DNA of 32,296 nt from Thermofilum sp. Lineage in GTDB: Archaea; Thermoproteota; Thermoprotei; Thermofilales; Thermofilaceae. The notes beneath the pieces are model-generated. The model was not told where the DNA came from. It searched no databases and worked only from the letters and a program-made list of their open reading frames with translations. Below, piece after piece: positions 21,127-30,634 of this stretch. The stretch is from the NCBI GenBank assembly GCA_020833575.1, contig JAJHRT010000004.1, positions 1 to 32,296 on the forward strand. Reading direction: 5' to 3'. How positions within the stretch are numbered: the stretch's first letter is position 1; each line of letters opens with the position of its first letter. A program made the translations under genes and the position numbers.

Positions 21127-21805
21127 CCTGACACCCCACTCCAGGAACCTCGAAGTCGAGGGGGAACTTATTATACTTCTCCAGCACCAGGCGCCTCGCC
21201 TCCCACGCCGTGGAGTGTAGGGGGAGGAGGAGCCTCGTGCCGGCTCTCGCGAGCGCCCTCAGGAAGCTCAGGTTGACGAAGTCCCTAGAGCTCAGGCCAA
21301 GTCCTCCGATCACGGCGAAAGGCGCGCCCAGCTGCGAGATTGCGCGGCCGAAAGTCTCGTAGAGCCCGTGGACGCTGCAGCCCACTACTAGAACTTCGCC
21401 AAGCCTGCTCTCCACGAGGAGCGCCTGCTCCGGCCAGGGGTTCAGGGCTAGCAGCAGCCGCACTCCCGGCACCCCTGGGACGCTTCTCAGCAGGAAGCCC
21501 CTTCTCCTAATGGATAGCGGCGGTGGTGGCAGCAGGGCCCTCTTGAGGAGGCCTAGCCGTGCCAGCGCGCCGAGGTGGTGGTAGTGCATCAGGCTGCCGA
21601 CAACAACATCTGGGGCCAGCTTCTCGCCGAGGGCTTCAAGATTCCACCTCAGGATCCTGGCGCTAGGCCCCCCATCGAAGAGGATCTCCCTCGTTGTGGT
21701 CCCGCTGCGCAGGCGGAGCAGTATGGATAGCCCGTGCGCGGTGGCCACTCCCTCCACGGAGGGCATGTCGTCCACGAGAACAGTCAGGGAGACTTCGTCG
21801 TACAC
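21113..21805 (-). CDS. Metallo-beta-lactamase-fold protein with altered metal motif
   Basis: A 230-residue protein resembling the COG1237-type metallo-beta-lactamase family. It shows the N-terminal VTVLVDD-like strand (LTVLVDD), AHGLSILLRL, ILFDGGPS, the family's GCSVHGLYET and a late LLPLHSTAWEA. The usual S-H-x-H-x-D-H motif reads SLMHYHHLGAL (residues 71-81), so the first His is Leu and the Asp is His. The metal site is therefore altered or lost. Relatives include a methanopterin-pathway aminobenzene synthase. It starts at GTG 21805 and is followed by the overlapping site-2 protease gene. Function cannot be assigned. Confidence 0.7.
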   Translation of the reverse strand: MYDEVSLTVLVDDMPSVEGVATAHGLSILLRLRSGTTTREILFDGGPSARILRWNLEALGEKLAPDVVVGSLMHYHHLGALARLGLLKRALLPPPPLSIRRRGFLLRSVPGVPGVRLLLALNPWPEQALLVESRLGEVLVVGCSVHGLYETFGRAISQLGAPFAVIGGLGLSSRDFVNLSFLRALARAGTRLLLPLHSTAWEARRLVLEKYNKFPLDFEVPGVGCQVELR

Positions 21806-21819
21806 CGCGTGCGACCGGG

Positions 21820-21826
21820 TTTATAC
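21820..21826. promoter_or_regulatory. TATA box of the DUF1998 helicase gene
   Basis: TTTATAC centred near 21823 lies about 27 nt before GTG 21850, the start used for the helicase, and 15 nt before the divergent GTG 21805. The spacing supports a leaderless helicase mRNA. Confidence 0.55.
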
Positions 21827-21849
21827 GGCGCAGCAGCGATAAAGGTGTT

Positions 21850-24078
21850 GTGGCAGTGGAGCTGCTGGAAGAGCTGAGAAGCGACAGCGGGCACAGGGTT
21901 GTGTACGTCAAGGTGGAGGAGCCCGTCGAGCCGAAGCCGGGGCCCCCTGTCGAGGAGGTTGTGAGGTCGGAGGAGCTCGTCAGGGCTTTGAGGAGAAGGG
22001 GCATCCACCGCCTCTACGAGTTCCAGGCGGAGGCCATACGGCTGATAAGCGAGGGGCGCAACGTCCTGGTGGTCGCGGGGACTGGGAGCGGCAAGACCGA
22101 GGCCTTCCTGGTGCCCGTCCTCGACAGGATGCTGTCAGGCTCCCAGGAGCTCGCTGTGCTCGTGTACCCGACGAAGGCGCTGGCCAGGGACCAGATAGAG
22201 AGGGTTGAGGGTTACACGAGCGAGATCTTCGGCTTCCGCGTGGCGACCTACGACGGCGACACGCCGGAGAAGGAGAGGGAGCTCATCTTCCAGTACCCGC
22301 CCAGGCTGCTGGTGACGAACCCAGACATGCTGCACCTCTCCCTGAGGCAGTCGCAGAGGTTCAGGGACCTGGTGAAGCGCGTGGGGAGCGTGATCCTGGA
22401 CGATGCACACGTGTACAGCGGGGTCTTCGGCTCGCACGTCTATTACGTGCTGAAAAGGCTGCGGAGGGTCATCGAGAGAAGCCCGCAGCTCGTCGCGGCC
22501 ACAGCGACCATCGGGAACCCCCAGGAGTTCGCGTCCAAGCTTCTCGGCGAGGACTCTGCCATCGTCGTCGCAGAGCCCGCGCGCAGGGCTCCCGTCTACC
22601 ACGTCATGCTCGAGCCTACAGCCAGGTCGCGGACAGCAGAGGTCCTAGCGCTCCTGAGGAGGCTCTCCGAGCGGGGGCTGAGAACCCTGGTGTTCGTCGA
22701 CAGCCACAGGCTCGCCGAGAGCCTCTCGATCCTGGCAGCGCGAGAGGGGGTTAGGGCGGCGGTCCACCGGGCAGGTCTCCTGCCCGAGGAGAGGAGAAAG
22801 GTCGAGGAGAGGCTGCGGAAGGGGGAGCTGGACGCAGTCGTCGCCACACCAACCCTTGAGCTCGGCATAGACATCGGCGAGCTGGACGCGGTGATCATGT
22901 ACGGGGTTCCGCCGACCTTCTCGAAGTACCTCCAGAGGGCCGGGAGGGTGGGGCGGAGGAGGAAAGCTGGCTACGTCTTCCTAGTACTCGGGAACGACCC
23001 CATCAGCAGCTACTACGGGAGGCACCCGGAGGAATTCTACGGGCAGAGCCCGGACCCCGTCTTCCTCGAGCCCCGCAACGAGGAGGTTGCGAAGGTGCAC
23101 CTCCTCTCCATGAGCCTCGACTCGCCGCTCAGGCTGGATGAGCTCGACGAGTTCGAGAGAGTGGTTGCGCTCCGCCTGCTGTCCGAGGGGCTGCTGAGGC
23201 AGAGCAGCGGGTACCTGCGGCCGACGAGGAGGGGCGTCGCGTTCCTGCGAGAGCGCGACAACATCAGGGGCGTCGGCGAGCAGGTGAGGATAGTCACGGA
23301 CACGGGCAAGGTGATAGGGTACCGGGAGCTGCCACAGGCTATAAAGGAGCTCTTCCCCGGGGCCGTGTACCTCCACGCCGGCAGGGCCTACCTCTCCGTG
23401 AGGCTGGAGGGGAGGAGGGCTGTGGTGAAGCTCGTCCCCACGAAGGCTCCCCCCGTGGTTACATCCCCGCTCTACTACACGATGCCGTCAGAGGAGGAAG
23501 TGCACGACGAGAGGAGGGTCTACGGCATCCCGGTGCGGTACATAACCCTGACTGTGCAGGACGTGGTTTACGGGTACGTGGTTAAGTCGTTCCCAGAGGG
23601 GCAGGTTATCTCCCAGAGGCTTCTCGAGAGCGAGCTGAGCTACTCCTTTAGGACCAAGGGAATCCTCATCGAGTTCCCGCCGAGGGCGGCGTGGACGGAG
23701 CTGCAGAACGCCGAGGCCTTCCACGCAATAGAGCACGCGCTGATCTACGCTGCACAGATGATCGTGGGAGCCTCGCCCACAGACCTGGGCGGGGTGAGCT
23801 TCCCCTCAGGGCACATATTCATCTACGACGCCTTCCCGGGAGGCTCCGGCGTGTCCGCTAGGCTGTTCGCTGAGCTGGAGAAAGCAATGGCGCGCGCCCT
23901 CGACATAACCTCGAGGTGCACCTGCGAGGACGGGTGCCCCCGCTGCATCTTCTCCCCCTACTGCGGCAACAACAACAAGGTCCTGTCGCGGAGAAGGGCT
24001 GCGGAGGTGCTCGGGGAGGTGATGTCGCTGAGGCTCACGGCTGCTAGAACAGAGCGCTTTGGAAAGCCTATCGTCTAG
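21850..24078 (+). CDS. DEAD/DEAH-type helicase with DUF1998 C-terminal Cys cluster (Hrq1/MrfA-like)
   Basis: A 742-residue superfamily 2 helicase. Q-region YEFQAEAI, Walker A GTGSGKT (77-83), PTKALARDQ, VTNPDML, Walker B ILDDAH (Asp184, Asp185), ATATIGNP, then in the second RecA domain LVFVDSHRLAE, ATPTLELGIDIGELD and QRAGRVGR. The C-terminal DUF1998 region ends with CTCEDGCPRCIFSPYCGNN, a four-Cys metal site. This layout fits Hrq1/MrfA (YprA) helicases, which act in DNA crosslink and mitomycin repair. Walker B has DDAH where DExH is expected. The open frame extends upstream to 21694, but GTG 21850 lies 27 nt after a TATA box and begins the domain cleanly. Confidence 0.9.
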   Translation: MAVELLEELRSDSGHRVVYVKVEEPVEPKPGPPVEEVVRSEELVRALRRRGIHRLYEFQAEAIRLISEGRNVLVVAGTGSGKTEAFLVPVLDRMLSGSQELAVLVYPTKALARDQIERVEGYTSEIFGFRVATYDGDTPEKERELIFQYPPRLLVTNPDMLHLSLRQSQRFRDLVKRVGSVILDDAHVYSGVFGSHVYYVLKRLRRVIERSPQLVAATATIGNPQEFASKLLGEDSAIVVAEPARRAPVYHVMLEPTARSRTAEVLALLRRLSERGLRTLVFVDSHRLAESLSILAAREGVRAAVHRAGLLPEERRKVEERLRKGELDAVVATPTLELGIDIGELDAVIMYGVPPTFSKYLQRAGRVGRRRKAGYVFLVLGNDPISSYYGRHPEEFYGQSPDPVFLEPRNEEVAKVHLLSMSLDSPLRLDELDEFERVVALRLLSEGLLRQSSGYLRPTRRGVAFLRERDNIRGVGEQVRIVTDTGKVIGYRELPQAIKELFPGAVYLHAGRAYLSVRLEGRRAVVKLVPTKAPPVVTSPLYYTMPSEEEVHDERRVYGIPVRYITLTVQDVVYGYVVKSFPEGQVISQRLLESELSYSFRTKGILIEFPPRAAWTELQNAEAFHAIEHALIYAAQMIVGASPTDLGGVSFPSGHIFIYDAFPGGSGVSARLFAELEKAMARALDITSRCTCEDGCPRCIFSPYCGNNNKVLSRRRAAEVLGEVMSLRLTAARTERFGKPIV

Positions 24079-24107
24079 CTCGCGAAAAGTACTTGTCCCC
24101 CGCGAGC
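24078..24107. repeat. Inverted repeat GCTCGCG/CGCGAGC between helicase and asnS
   Basis: Perfect 7-bp arms (24078-24084, 24101-24107) flank a 16-nt spacer AAAAGTACTTGTCCCC. It starts at the last base of the helicase stop. The spacer's AAAAGTACTT may also act as the asnS promoter. A transcript-end hairpin is possible. Confidence 0.4.
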
Positions 24108-24118
24108 GCGCGGAGTGA

Positions 24119-25417
<1,299 letters not shown>

Positions 25418-25465
25418 GCGCCGCGCTGGCGGTTCTAAAAGAATTTAACGCCGTATCGCAGTGCT

Positions 25466-25711
25466 ATGACTGTGGACTATCGTAGGACGACCCTGGAGCT
25501 AGCCCCTCCCGGGTCCCAAGTCAGGGTAGTTGAAATACGGCACCACAGCGGCCAGGCAAGGAGGCTGATGGAGCTCGGGGTAGTGCCGGGAGCTGTAGTA
25601 AGGGTTGTCAGCAACTCAGCAGGGCCCGTCGTCATCGAGGCGGGCTCGGCGCGCTTCGCCATAGGGAGGGGGTTGGCCAGGAAGATCGTCGTCGAGGTGG
25701 TTGAGCAGTGA
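25466..25711 (+). CDS. feoA: FeoA-domain protein of ferrous iron transport
   Basis: An 81-residue SH3-like FeoA domain: PPGSQVRVVEIRHHSGQARRLMELGVVPGAVVRVV (in pieces, PPGSQVRVVEI, RRLMELGVVPGA) ending FAIGRGLARKIVVEVV. FeoA assists FeoB in Fe(II) uptake at the cytoplasmic face. Its TGA overlaps the GTG of feoB by 4 nt (25708-25711), a coupled arrangement. Upstream AT-rich TTCTAAAAGAATTTAACG (25434-25451) provides the probable promoter. Confidence 0.92.
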   Translation: MTVDYRRTTLELAPPGSQVRVVEIRHHSGQARRLMELGVVPGAVVRVVSNSAGPVVIEAGSARFAIGRGLARKIVVEVVEQ

Positions 25712-27864
25712 CGCGGTTGGCTCGCGAGCATGCAGGCACCCAACCCCAGAGCAGGGCGCGAGAGGAAGGCGGCAGGAGGAGGGTGAGGGTGGCCCTCGCC
25801 GGTGCTCCGAACGTCGGGAAGAGCACGCTCTTCAACGTGCTCGTGGGGGCTAGGCGCTTCGTGGGCAACTGGCCCGGGAAAACGATTGACCGGTACGAGG
25901 GGGAGCTGGAGCACCACGGCGTTGTGCTGCGGCTGGTCGACCTGCCGGGGACCTACAGCCTCAGCGCACTCTCGGAGGAGGAGGTGATAGCCAGGGACTT
26001 CATCGTCCACGAGAAGCCCGACGTCGTGGTCGTCGTTGTGAACGCCGTGTCCCTCGAGACGACAATGTACCTGGCGCTGCAGGTGCTAGAGCTCTACGAC
26101 CGTGTTGTCGTGGCTGTGAACAAGATGGATGCCGCGGCTAGGCGCGGCCTGCACGTCCTGCTCGACAGGATGTCCAGAGCGCTGGGGGTTCCCGTCGTGG
26201 GAGTCTCGGCGCTGCGCGGAGAGGGGCTCCACGAGCTGATCGAGAGCGTGCTTGCGGTAGCGAGCGGCGCCGCCAGGACGCAGCGCCTCAGGCTGAACTA
26301 CGGCGGGCTGGCGCACTACGCCGCCCTCCTTGAGGGAGAGCTCGGGAGGTGCGCTGCGCTGAGGGACTACCCGCCCGACTGGGCAGCAGTGAGGCTGCTG
26401 GAGGGGGACAGCGAGCTCGAAAAGGTGCTCGCGGAGGCCTGCCCGGAGCTGCTCGAGAAAGCTAGGCAGGCAAGGAGGAGGGCCGAGGAGGAGCTGGGAG
26501 CGGAGCCCGCGCTGCTCGCCGCCAGCACAAGGTACGCGTTTATATCCGAGCTGCTGAGAAGCTGCGTCGTCTACTCGGGTGTTGCCAGGAAGAGCACATC
26601 CGAGCTGCTCGACAAGATATACTTGAGCAGGCTCCTGGGCCTGCCCGCGGCTCTGACAACGCTAATGAGCGTAGTAGTGGTCGCTTTCGCGATAAACACC
26701 GGGTTCCCCCTTGTTCAGATACTCGAGGCGCTGGGCCACAGCGACCTGGCAGAGCTCGTAGAGGCTTACACGCTGTCAGGCCTCGTCAACGCGGCACTCT
26801 CAGGGCTCGCCGACATTACCGCAAGCACCCTGTCAGCACGCGGTGTAAGCCCTCTGCTCATCTCGCTCGTCACAGAAGGCATCCTGGGCGGTGTAGGCGC
26901 GATCCTAGCGTTCCTCCCGCTGATCTTCCTGGTCTTCATCTTCTTCGGGTTCCTCGAGGACACTGGTGTCATGGCGCGTATAGCCGTCGCGTCCCACGCC
27001 CTAATGGAGAAGGTGAGGCTCTCGGGGAAGGCCCTGCTGCCCCTGGCCCTCGGCCTCGGCTGCAACGTGCCAGCGATCATGGGAACCAAGATACTCCCGA
27101 GCGACAAGGAGAAGCTCGTAGCATCCTTCGTGGCCCCCTTGATCCCATGCCAGGCCAGGCTCGTTATACTGCTGGCGCTCGCCACGGCGCTGTTCAGCAG
27201 CGCGGCAGCAGCTCTCACAGCCTTAATCCTGGTCTACCTGGTCGCGCTCCTCGCAGCGGGCATCCTAACCCTGATCCTCAACAGGGTGATCCCCCCGAAG
27301 GAGGAGGTGCCCGAGCTGCTGGTCGAGCTGCCGCCGTACCACGTGCCGAGCATCAGGGTGATCTGGTGGTACGCTGTGGACAACGCCCTCCACTTCTTGA
27401 AGAAGGCCGGAGTGATCATCTTCCTCCTCTCCCTGGCCACCTGGGCGCTCCTTAGGCTGGGCCCCTCGGGATACGTGGAGAGCGTTGAGAACTCATTCGC
27501 CTACATCGTGGGGTCCGCCGTGGCGCCCCTGCTGGCTCCAATAGGCCTGGGAAGGTGGGAGATAGCCCTCGCCCTGGTGTCCGGCTTCATAGCGAAGGAG
27601 AGCGTCCTAGCGACGCTGATCATAGCCACCAGCTCCACCAGCGCCGCGGAGGCTCTCTCCCGCCTCGCCCTCTCCCCCTCCCAGGCGCTCACCCTAATGG
27701 TGTTCGCCACGCTGTACATGCCCTGCCTAGCCACGCTCGCGACGTTCCACGCCCAGTACAGGCGCCCAAAGCTGACGCTAGCCTTCGTCGCGGCGTCCCT
27801 GGTGCTGGCATACGCGATCTCATTAGTTACGTACATAGTGTGCCAGGCTATACCGGTGGTCTGA
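25708..27864 (+). CDS. feoB: Ferrous iron transporter FeoB
   Basis: A 718-residue membrane GTPase. The G domain has GAPNVGKST (G1, 32-40), DLPGTYSL (G3, 78-85), NKMD (G4, 138-141) and SALRGEG (G5). A GDI-like helical region follows. The membrane domain (about 310-715) has two Gate-like repeats with FGFLEDTGVMARIA and LGLGCNVPAIMGTK, and later ALALVSGFIAKESVLATL. It imports Fe2+. The length is typical. A short polar, basic N-terminal extension (residues 1-26) precedes G1. The gene overlaps feoA by 4 nt and is followed after 5 nt by a radical SAM gene. Confidence 0.96.
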   Translation: MTRLAREHAGTQPQSRAREEGGRRRVRVALAGAPNVGKSTLFNVLVGARRFVGNWPGKTIDRYEGELEHHGVVLRLVDLPGTYSLSALSEEEVIARDFIVHEKPDVVVVVVNAVSLETTMYLALQVLELYDRVVVAVNKMDAAARRGLHVLLDRMSRALGVPVVGVSALRGEGLHELIESVLAVASGAARTQRLRLNYGGLAHYAALLEGELGRCAALRDYPPDWAAVRLLEGDSELEKVLAEACPELLEKARQARRRAEEELGAEPALLAASTRYAFISELLRSCVVYSGVARKSTSELLDKIYLSRLLGLPAALTTLMSVVVVAFAINTGFPLVQILEALGHSDLAELVEAYTLSGLVNAALSGLADITASTLSARGVSPLLISLVTEGILGGVGAILAFLPLIFLVFIFFGFLEDTGVMARIAVASHALMEKVRLSGKALLPLALGLGCNVPAIMGTKILPSDKEKLVASFVAPLIPCQARLVILLALATALFSSAAAALTALILVYLVALLAAGILTLILNRVIPPKEEVPELLVELPPYHVPSIRVIWWYAVDNALHFLKKAGVIIFLLSLATWALLRLGPSGYVESVENSFAYIVGSAVAPLLAPIGLGRWEIALALVSGFIAKESVLATLIIATSSTSAAEALSRLALSPSQALTLMVFATLYMPCLATLATFHAQYRRPKLTLAFVAASLVLAYAISLVTYIVCQAIPVV

Positions 27865-27869
27865 GACTC

Positions 27870-28655
27870 ATGGAGGAGGCCCTCTGGGTTGGCGGCTGGA
27901 AGGACGTAAGCCTCGTGGACGTCCTCGAGAGCATTAGCTTCACCCTATGGACCTCCTTCTGCAACCTCAAGTGCCCGTGGTGCGCTAACTCGCGGCTCGC
28001 CCGGGGGCAGGAGCGCCGGCTCGTCAGGGTGAGCGAGGTAGTGAGCGAGGTTGAGAGGGCGGCTCCCTTCGTCGAGTACTTCCACGTGACAGGTGGGGAG
28101 CCCACGCTCCAGTACAAGCCCCTTACAGCGCTCTACAAGGCTGTGAGGGAGAGAACGGGGCTCATGCTGAGCCTTGACACGAACGCGACCGTGCCCAGGG
28201 CGCTGGAGCACATCCTCGGGGAGGTGCGAGTGGAGCACGTGGCCGTCGACTTGAAGGCGCCGCTCAGCGACCCGGAGAAGTACGCGGCCGCCTCTGGCTT
28301 AAGCGCCGCAGTGGGTGAGAGGGTTGTTAAAATGGTGGCGAGGGGTCTCGAGGTGCTTTCAGGGAGGGTGGAGTTCCTGGAGCTGAGGACGACTCTCGTC
28401 CCGGGCCTCCTGAGCGTCGAGGACATCCTTCGGGTTGCTGAGGACGTAGCGCGGTTCGCGCGGGGCAGCGGCAGGCTGGTCTACGTGGTGCAGCAGTTCA
28501 TCCCGTACGAGGGGGTTCCGCCGGAGTACAGGTCCGTGAAAGCAACCCCGGAGAGCCTTGTTGCCGAGGCTGCGAGGAGGGCGGCAGAGGTGCTAGGAGG
28601 GGCGGCAGAGGTGTGGTACAGAACGCTGGAGAGCGGGAGCAGGAGGGTTGCCTAG
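27870..28655 (+). CDS. Radical SAM activating enzyme, anaerobic ribonucleotide reductase activase-like (NrdG2 type)
   Basis: A 261-residue radical SAM protein. The cluster motif is C-x3-C-x2-C (Cys31, Cys35, Cys38) in SFCNLKCPWCAN, with the SAM-binding VTGGEPTLQ at about residues 72-80. The N-terminal VGGWKDVSLVDV and overall size fit the activase family that installs glycyl radicals in class III ribonucleotide reductase (NrdG2/TIGR02495-like). No class III reductase gene is in view. ATG 27870 is chosen since the upstream open frame (to 27555) is antisense-like to feoB coding. Its tight spacing to feoB suggests co-transcription and an anaerobic, iron-linked unit. The 3' end overlaps the convergent MFS gene by 4 nt. 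Confidence 0.85.
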   Translation: MEEALWVGGWKDVSLVDVLESISFTLWTSFCNLKCPWCANSRLARGQERRLVRVSEVVSEVERAAPFVEYFHVTGGEPTLQYKPLTALYKAVRERTGLMLSLDTNATVPRALEHILGEVRVEHVAVDLKAPLSDPEKYAAASGLSAAVGERVVKMVARGLEVLSGRVEFLELRTTLVPGLLSVEDILRVAEDVARFARGSGRLVYVVQQFIPYEGVPPEYRSVKATPESLVAEAARRAAEVLGGAAEVWYRTLESGSRRVA

Positions 28656-30496
28656 GCCCCTACGGCGGCGGCGCGGCGGCGCTCAAGGGGTATTGCGGCG
28701 TGCTTGTAGGCTATTATCCTTATGAGGTCTGCGGTGTCCTGGAAGTCATCGGAAGTGAGCTCTACCAGGTCCGCCACACTCATAAGGCTTAGCGCTGAGA
28801 GCAGGTCCACCCTGCCCTCGCTGAGCAGAGCCCTGAGCTCGCGGACAAATTCTGCCCTCAGCTCGTCAACCCGCCGCTCACCGGCGTCGATCTCGCTAGT
28901 CGCCTTCACCGCGTAGAGGGGGGAGAGGCTGAGCAGCCTCAGGTTCTCCGCGAGCTTCTCGGCGAGGAGCTCGGTCTCCCTGAGCATCTCGATGAGCAAC
29001 CTGTAGAGGTTATCCATGCCGGGGCTCTGCTTCACCCAAAGGAGCTTCTCCCCGCTCTCCAGCATAGCGCCAGCGACCTTGTCTATCTCCTCCACAAGCC
29101 TCTCGAACTCCTCCCTGCTCGAGGTGGGGAAGACGCCGGACCACATCCTCCAGATGATCTCGCGCTTCACCGCGTCAGCCCTCCTCTCCAGCTCCTTGAC
29201 CCTCCTGCTGTACTCAAGCATCTCCGCGTGCCGCTCCTCGAAGAAGCAGCGGATCACCTCGCGCTGCAGCCTGAGAACATCCCTGATTATGCTCACATGC
29301 TCTGTCACCAGGTCCAGGAAGGGCCACGTGGGGCGGGTCTCCCTGAACACCACCGAGAAGACTGTCGCCGCGGTGGCAAGCAGGATTCCCGTGTTTATCA
29401 GGGCCCCATCGAAGCGTGCTGAAAACGCCTGGAGGAGCAGGCTGCCGAGGGCAGCGCCCGTGGAGTACCCAGCATCCCTAACCGCCCTGTACAGACCGAT
29501 TGCCAGCTCCCTCTTACCCGGGGGGGCCAGGTCTGAGAAGGGGGTGGGGAGGACAGGGTAGTACATCGCGTAGCCGACGCCTAGTACCATCGCCGTCAGG
29601 AGCAGGTCGGAGGGGCCCCGGGTCTCCGGGAGCGCAATGAGCATCGCGGCTGCGGCGAGCAGGCCCAGGGTGGAGACGAACTTCCTACCAGCCCTGTCGG
29701 AGTAGTGGGACCAGAAAGGCATCATGAGAGCCCACATCACGAGGAGGAATGACTGCGCGAGCCCCGCGTAGTAGGCTCCCCAGCCCCTTGCCACGACCAT
29801 GAGCGGGACCACACCCCAGACGATGCTGTCCGCGGCCTTAGCGACATGCGCCGCCAGCAAGGAGGATGAGCAGCTAGGATTCCTCAGCAGCTGGGCTAGG
29901 GAGAACTCCTCCGAGGACCACCTCTCCGGCCTCTCGTACTCGCTGCCGCCTCTAACCTCGGGCACGGCCAGCGACGCGGCGAAGGCCAGCGCTGACGCGG
30001 CCAGGATTAGGCGCAAGGGGGCTCCGGGGCCCAGCAGCGACAGCGTGTAGCCCCCCAGGAAGGCCCCAGCCGCGTAGCCGATGTAGCAGGCGCTCTCAAT
30101 GTAGCTGAAGGAGAGGGCGGACCTCTCGAGGCCCAGCACATCCCTGAGAATTATGGCTGCCGTGGCGTAGACGAAGCCCTCTCCGGCGCCAACGAGGATG
30201 TTCCCAAGTAGGAAGTTGTGAGGAGGGGGGAGCAGAATGATCGAGAGGGCGCCCGCTAGGTACGCGGACACCCCGAGCAGGAGGGACCTGCGCCTGCCCT
30301 TGCGCAGCGACAATACGGCTGCGAGGTAGTCGGAGGCGGACTTCGCAGCCCCGAAGGAAATTATGGGTAGGAGTGCCAGGGCCGCTCCCACCTCGCGGCT
30401 CATCTCGATGCTCAGGACAGCCCGCTGGACGCCCGTCGCCGTGCCTATCAGAACCTCGGTGAGGAGTACTAGCAGCACTACCGCGGTGGCTCTCAA
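28652..30496 (-). CDS. MFS transporter fused to a C-terminal DUF47/PhoU-like domain
   Basis: A 614-residue two-part protein. Residues 1-390 form a twelve-helix major facilitator domain with the loop SHYSDRAGRKFVSTLG (MFS motif A-like) and LYRAVRDAGYSTGAALG. Residues about 395-605 are soluble, charged and helical. Segments such as FFEERHAEMLEYSRRVKELERRADAVK (read as MLEYSRRVKELERRADAVK), FPTSSREEFERLVEEIDKVA and SVADLVELTSDDFQDTADLI fit the DUF47/PhoU-like family, which usually occurs beside Pit-type phosphate transporters. A phosphate-related or other anion role is inferred. The TTG start at 30496 follows CTATATAG or AATATACC boxes. There is no frameshift or stop between the two parts. Confidence 0.85.
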   Translation of the reverse strand: MRATAVVLLVLLTEVLIGTATGVQRAVLSIEMSREVGAALALLPIISFGAAKSASDYLAAVLSLRKGRRRSLLLGVSAYLAGALSIILLPPPHNFLLGNILVGAGEGFVYATAAIILRDVLGLERSALSFSYIESACYIGYAAGAFLGGYTLSLLGPGAPLRLILAASALAFAASLAVPEVRGGSEYERPERWSSEEFSLAQLLRNPSCSSSLLAAHVAKAADSIVWGVVPLMVVARGWGAYYAGLAQSFLLVMWALMMPFWSHYSDRAGRKFVSTLGLLAAAAMLIALPETRGPSDLLLTAMVLGVGYAMYYPVLPTPFSDLAPPGKRELAIGLYRAVRDAGYSTGAALGSLLLQAFSARFDGALINTGILLATAATVFSVVFRETRPTWPFLDLVTEHVSIIRDVLRLQREVIRCFFEERHAEMLEYSRRVKELERRADAVKREIIWRMWSGVFPTSSREEFERLVEEIDKVAGAMLESGEKLLWVKQSPGMDNLYRLLIEMLRETELLAEKLAENLRLLSLSPLYAVKATSEIDAGERRVDELRAEFVRELRALLSEGRVDLLSALSLMSVADLVELTSDDFQDTADLIRIIAYKHAAIPLERRRAAAVGA

Positions 30497-30541
30497 TACG
30501 AACCCTTAGGGTATATTCCGGGTGCTGGCTATATAGGTTTC

Positions 30542-30620
30542 GTTAGTCTAAAACCTTGCTAGAGCATGACAGCTAGCCGGTTGTACGCAACTGTTTATAG
30601 GCGTGCGTTGCGAGACTAAC
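30542..30620. other. Structured intergenic segment with three nested or adjacent stems
   Basis: GTTAGTCT (30542-30549) pairs with AGACTAAC (30613-30620). Inside, GCTAG (30558-30562) can pair with CTAGC (30573-30577), and CGCAAC (30586-30591) with GTTGCG (30607-30612) directly adjoining the outer arm. A competing hairpin GTTG-TACG-CAAC overlaps the last stem. TATATT at 30512 lies about 30 nt before the outer stem. It has no T-loop, so it is not a tRNA. A probable taw1 TATA (TTTATAG, 30594-30600) lies inside the last loop. It may be an RNA, a regulatory site or chance. Confidence 0.35.
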
Positions 30621-30634
30621 TGCAGGCGAACTCG

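Noticed and set aside
21694-21849. N-terminal extension of the helicase by 52 codons
   Set aside because: It is antisense to the MBL-like gene, and the TATA box at 21820-21826 lies within it, 27 nt before GTG 21850.
27555-27869. N-terminal extension of the radical SAM protein
   Set aside because: It overlaps the end of feoB in another frame and has shadow-like composition; ATG 27870 gives the family N-terminus.
30542-30620. tRNA gene, because of a 79-nt segment with acceptor-like ends
   Set aside because: There is no T-loop consensus, no D-arm consensus and no 7-nt anticodon loop.
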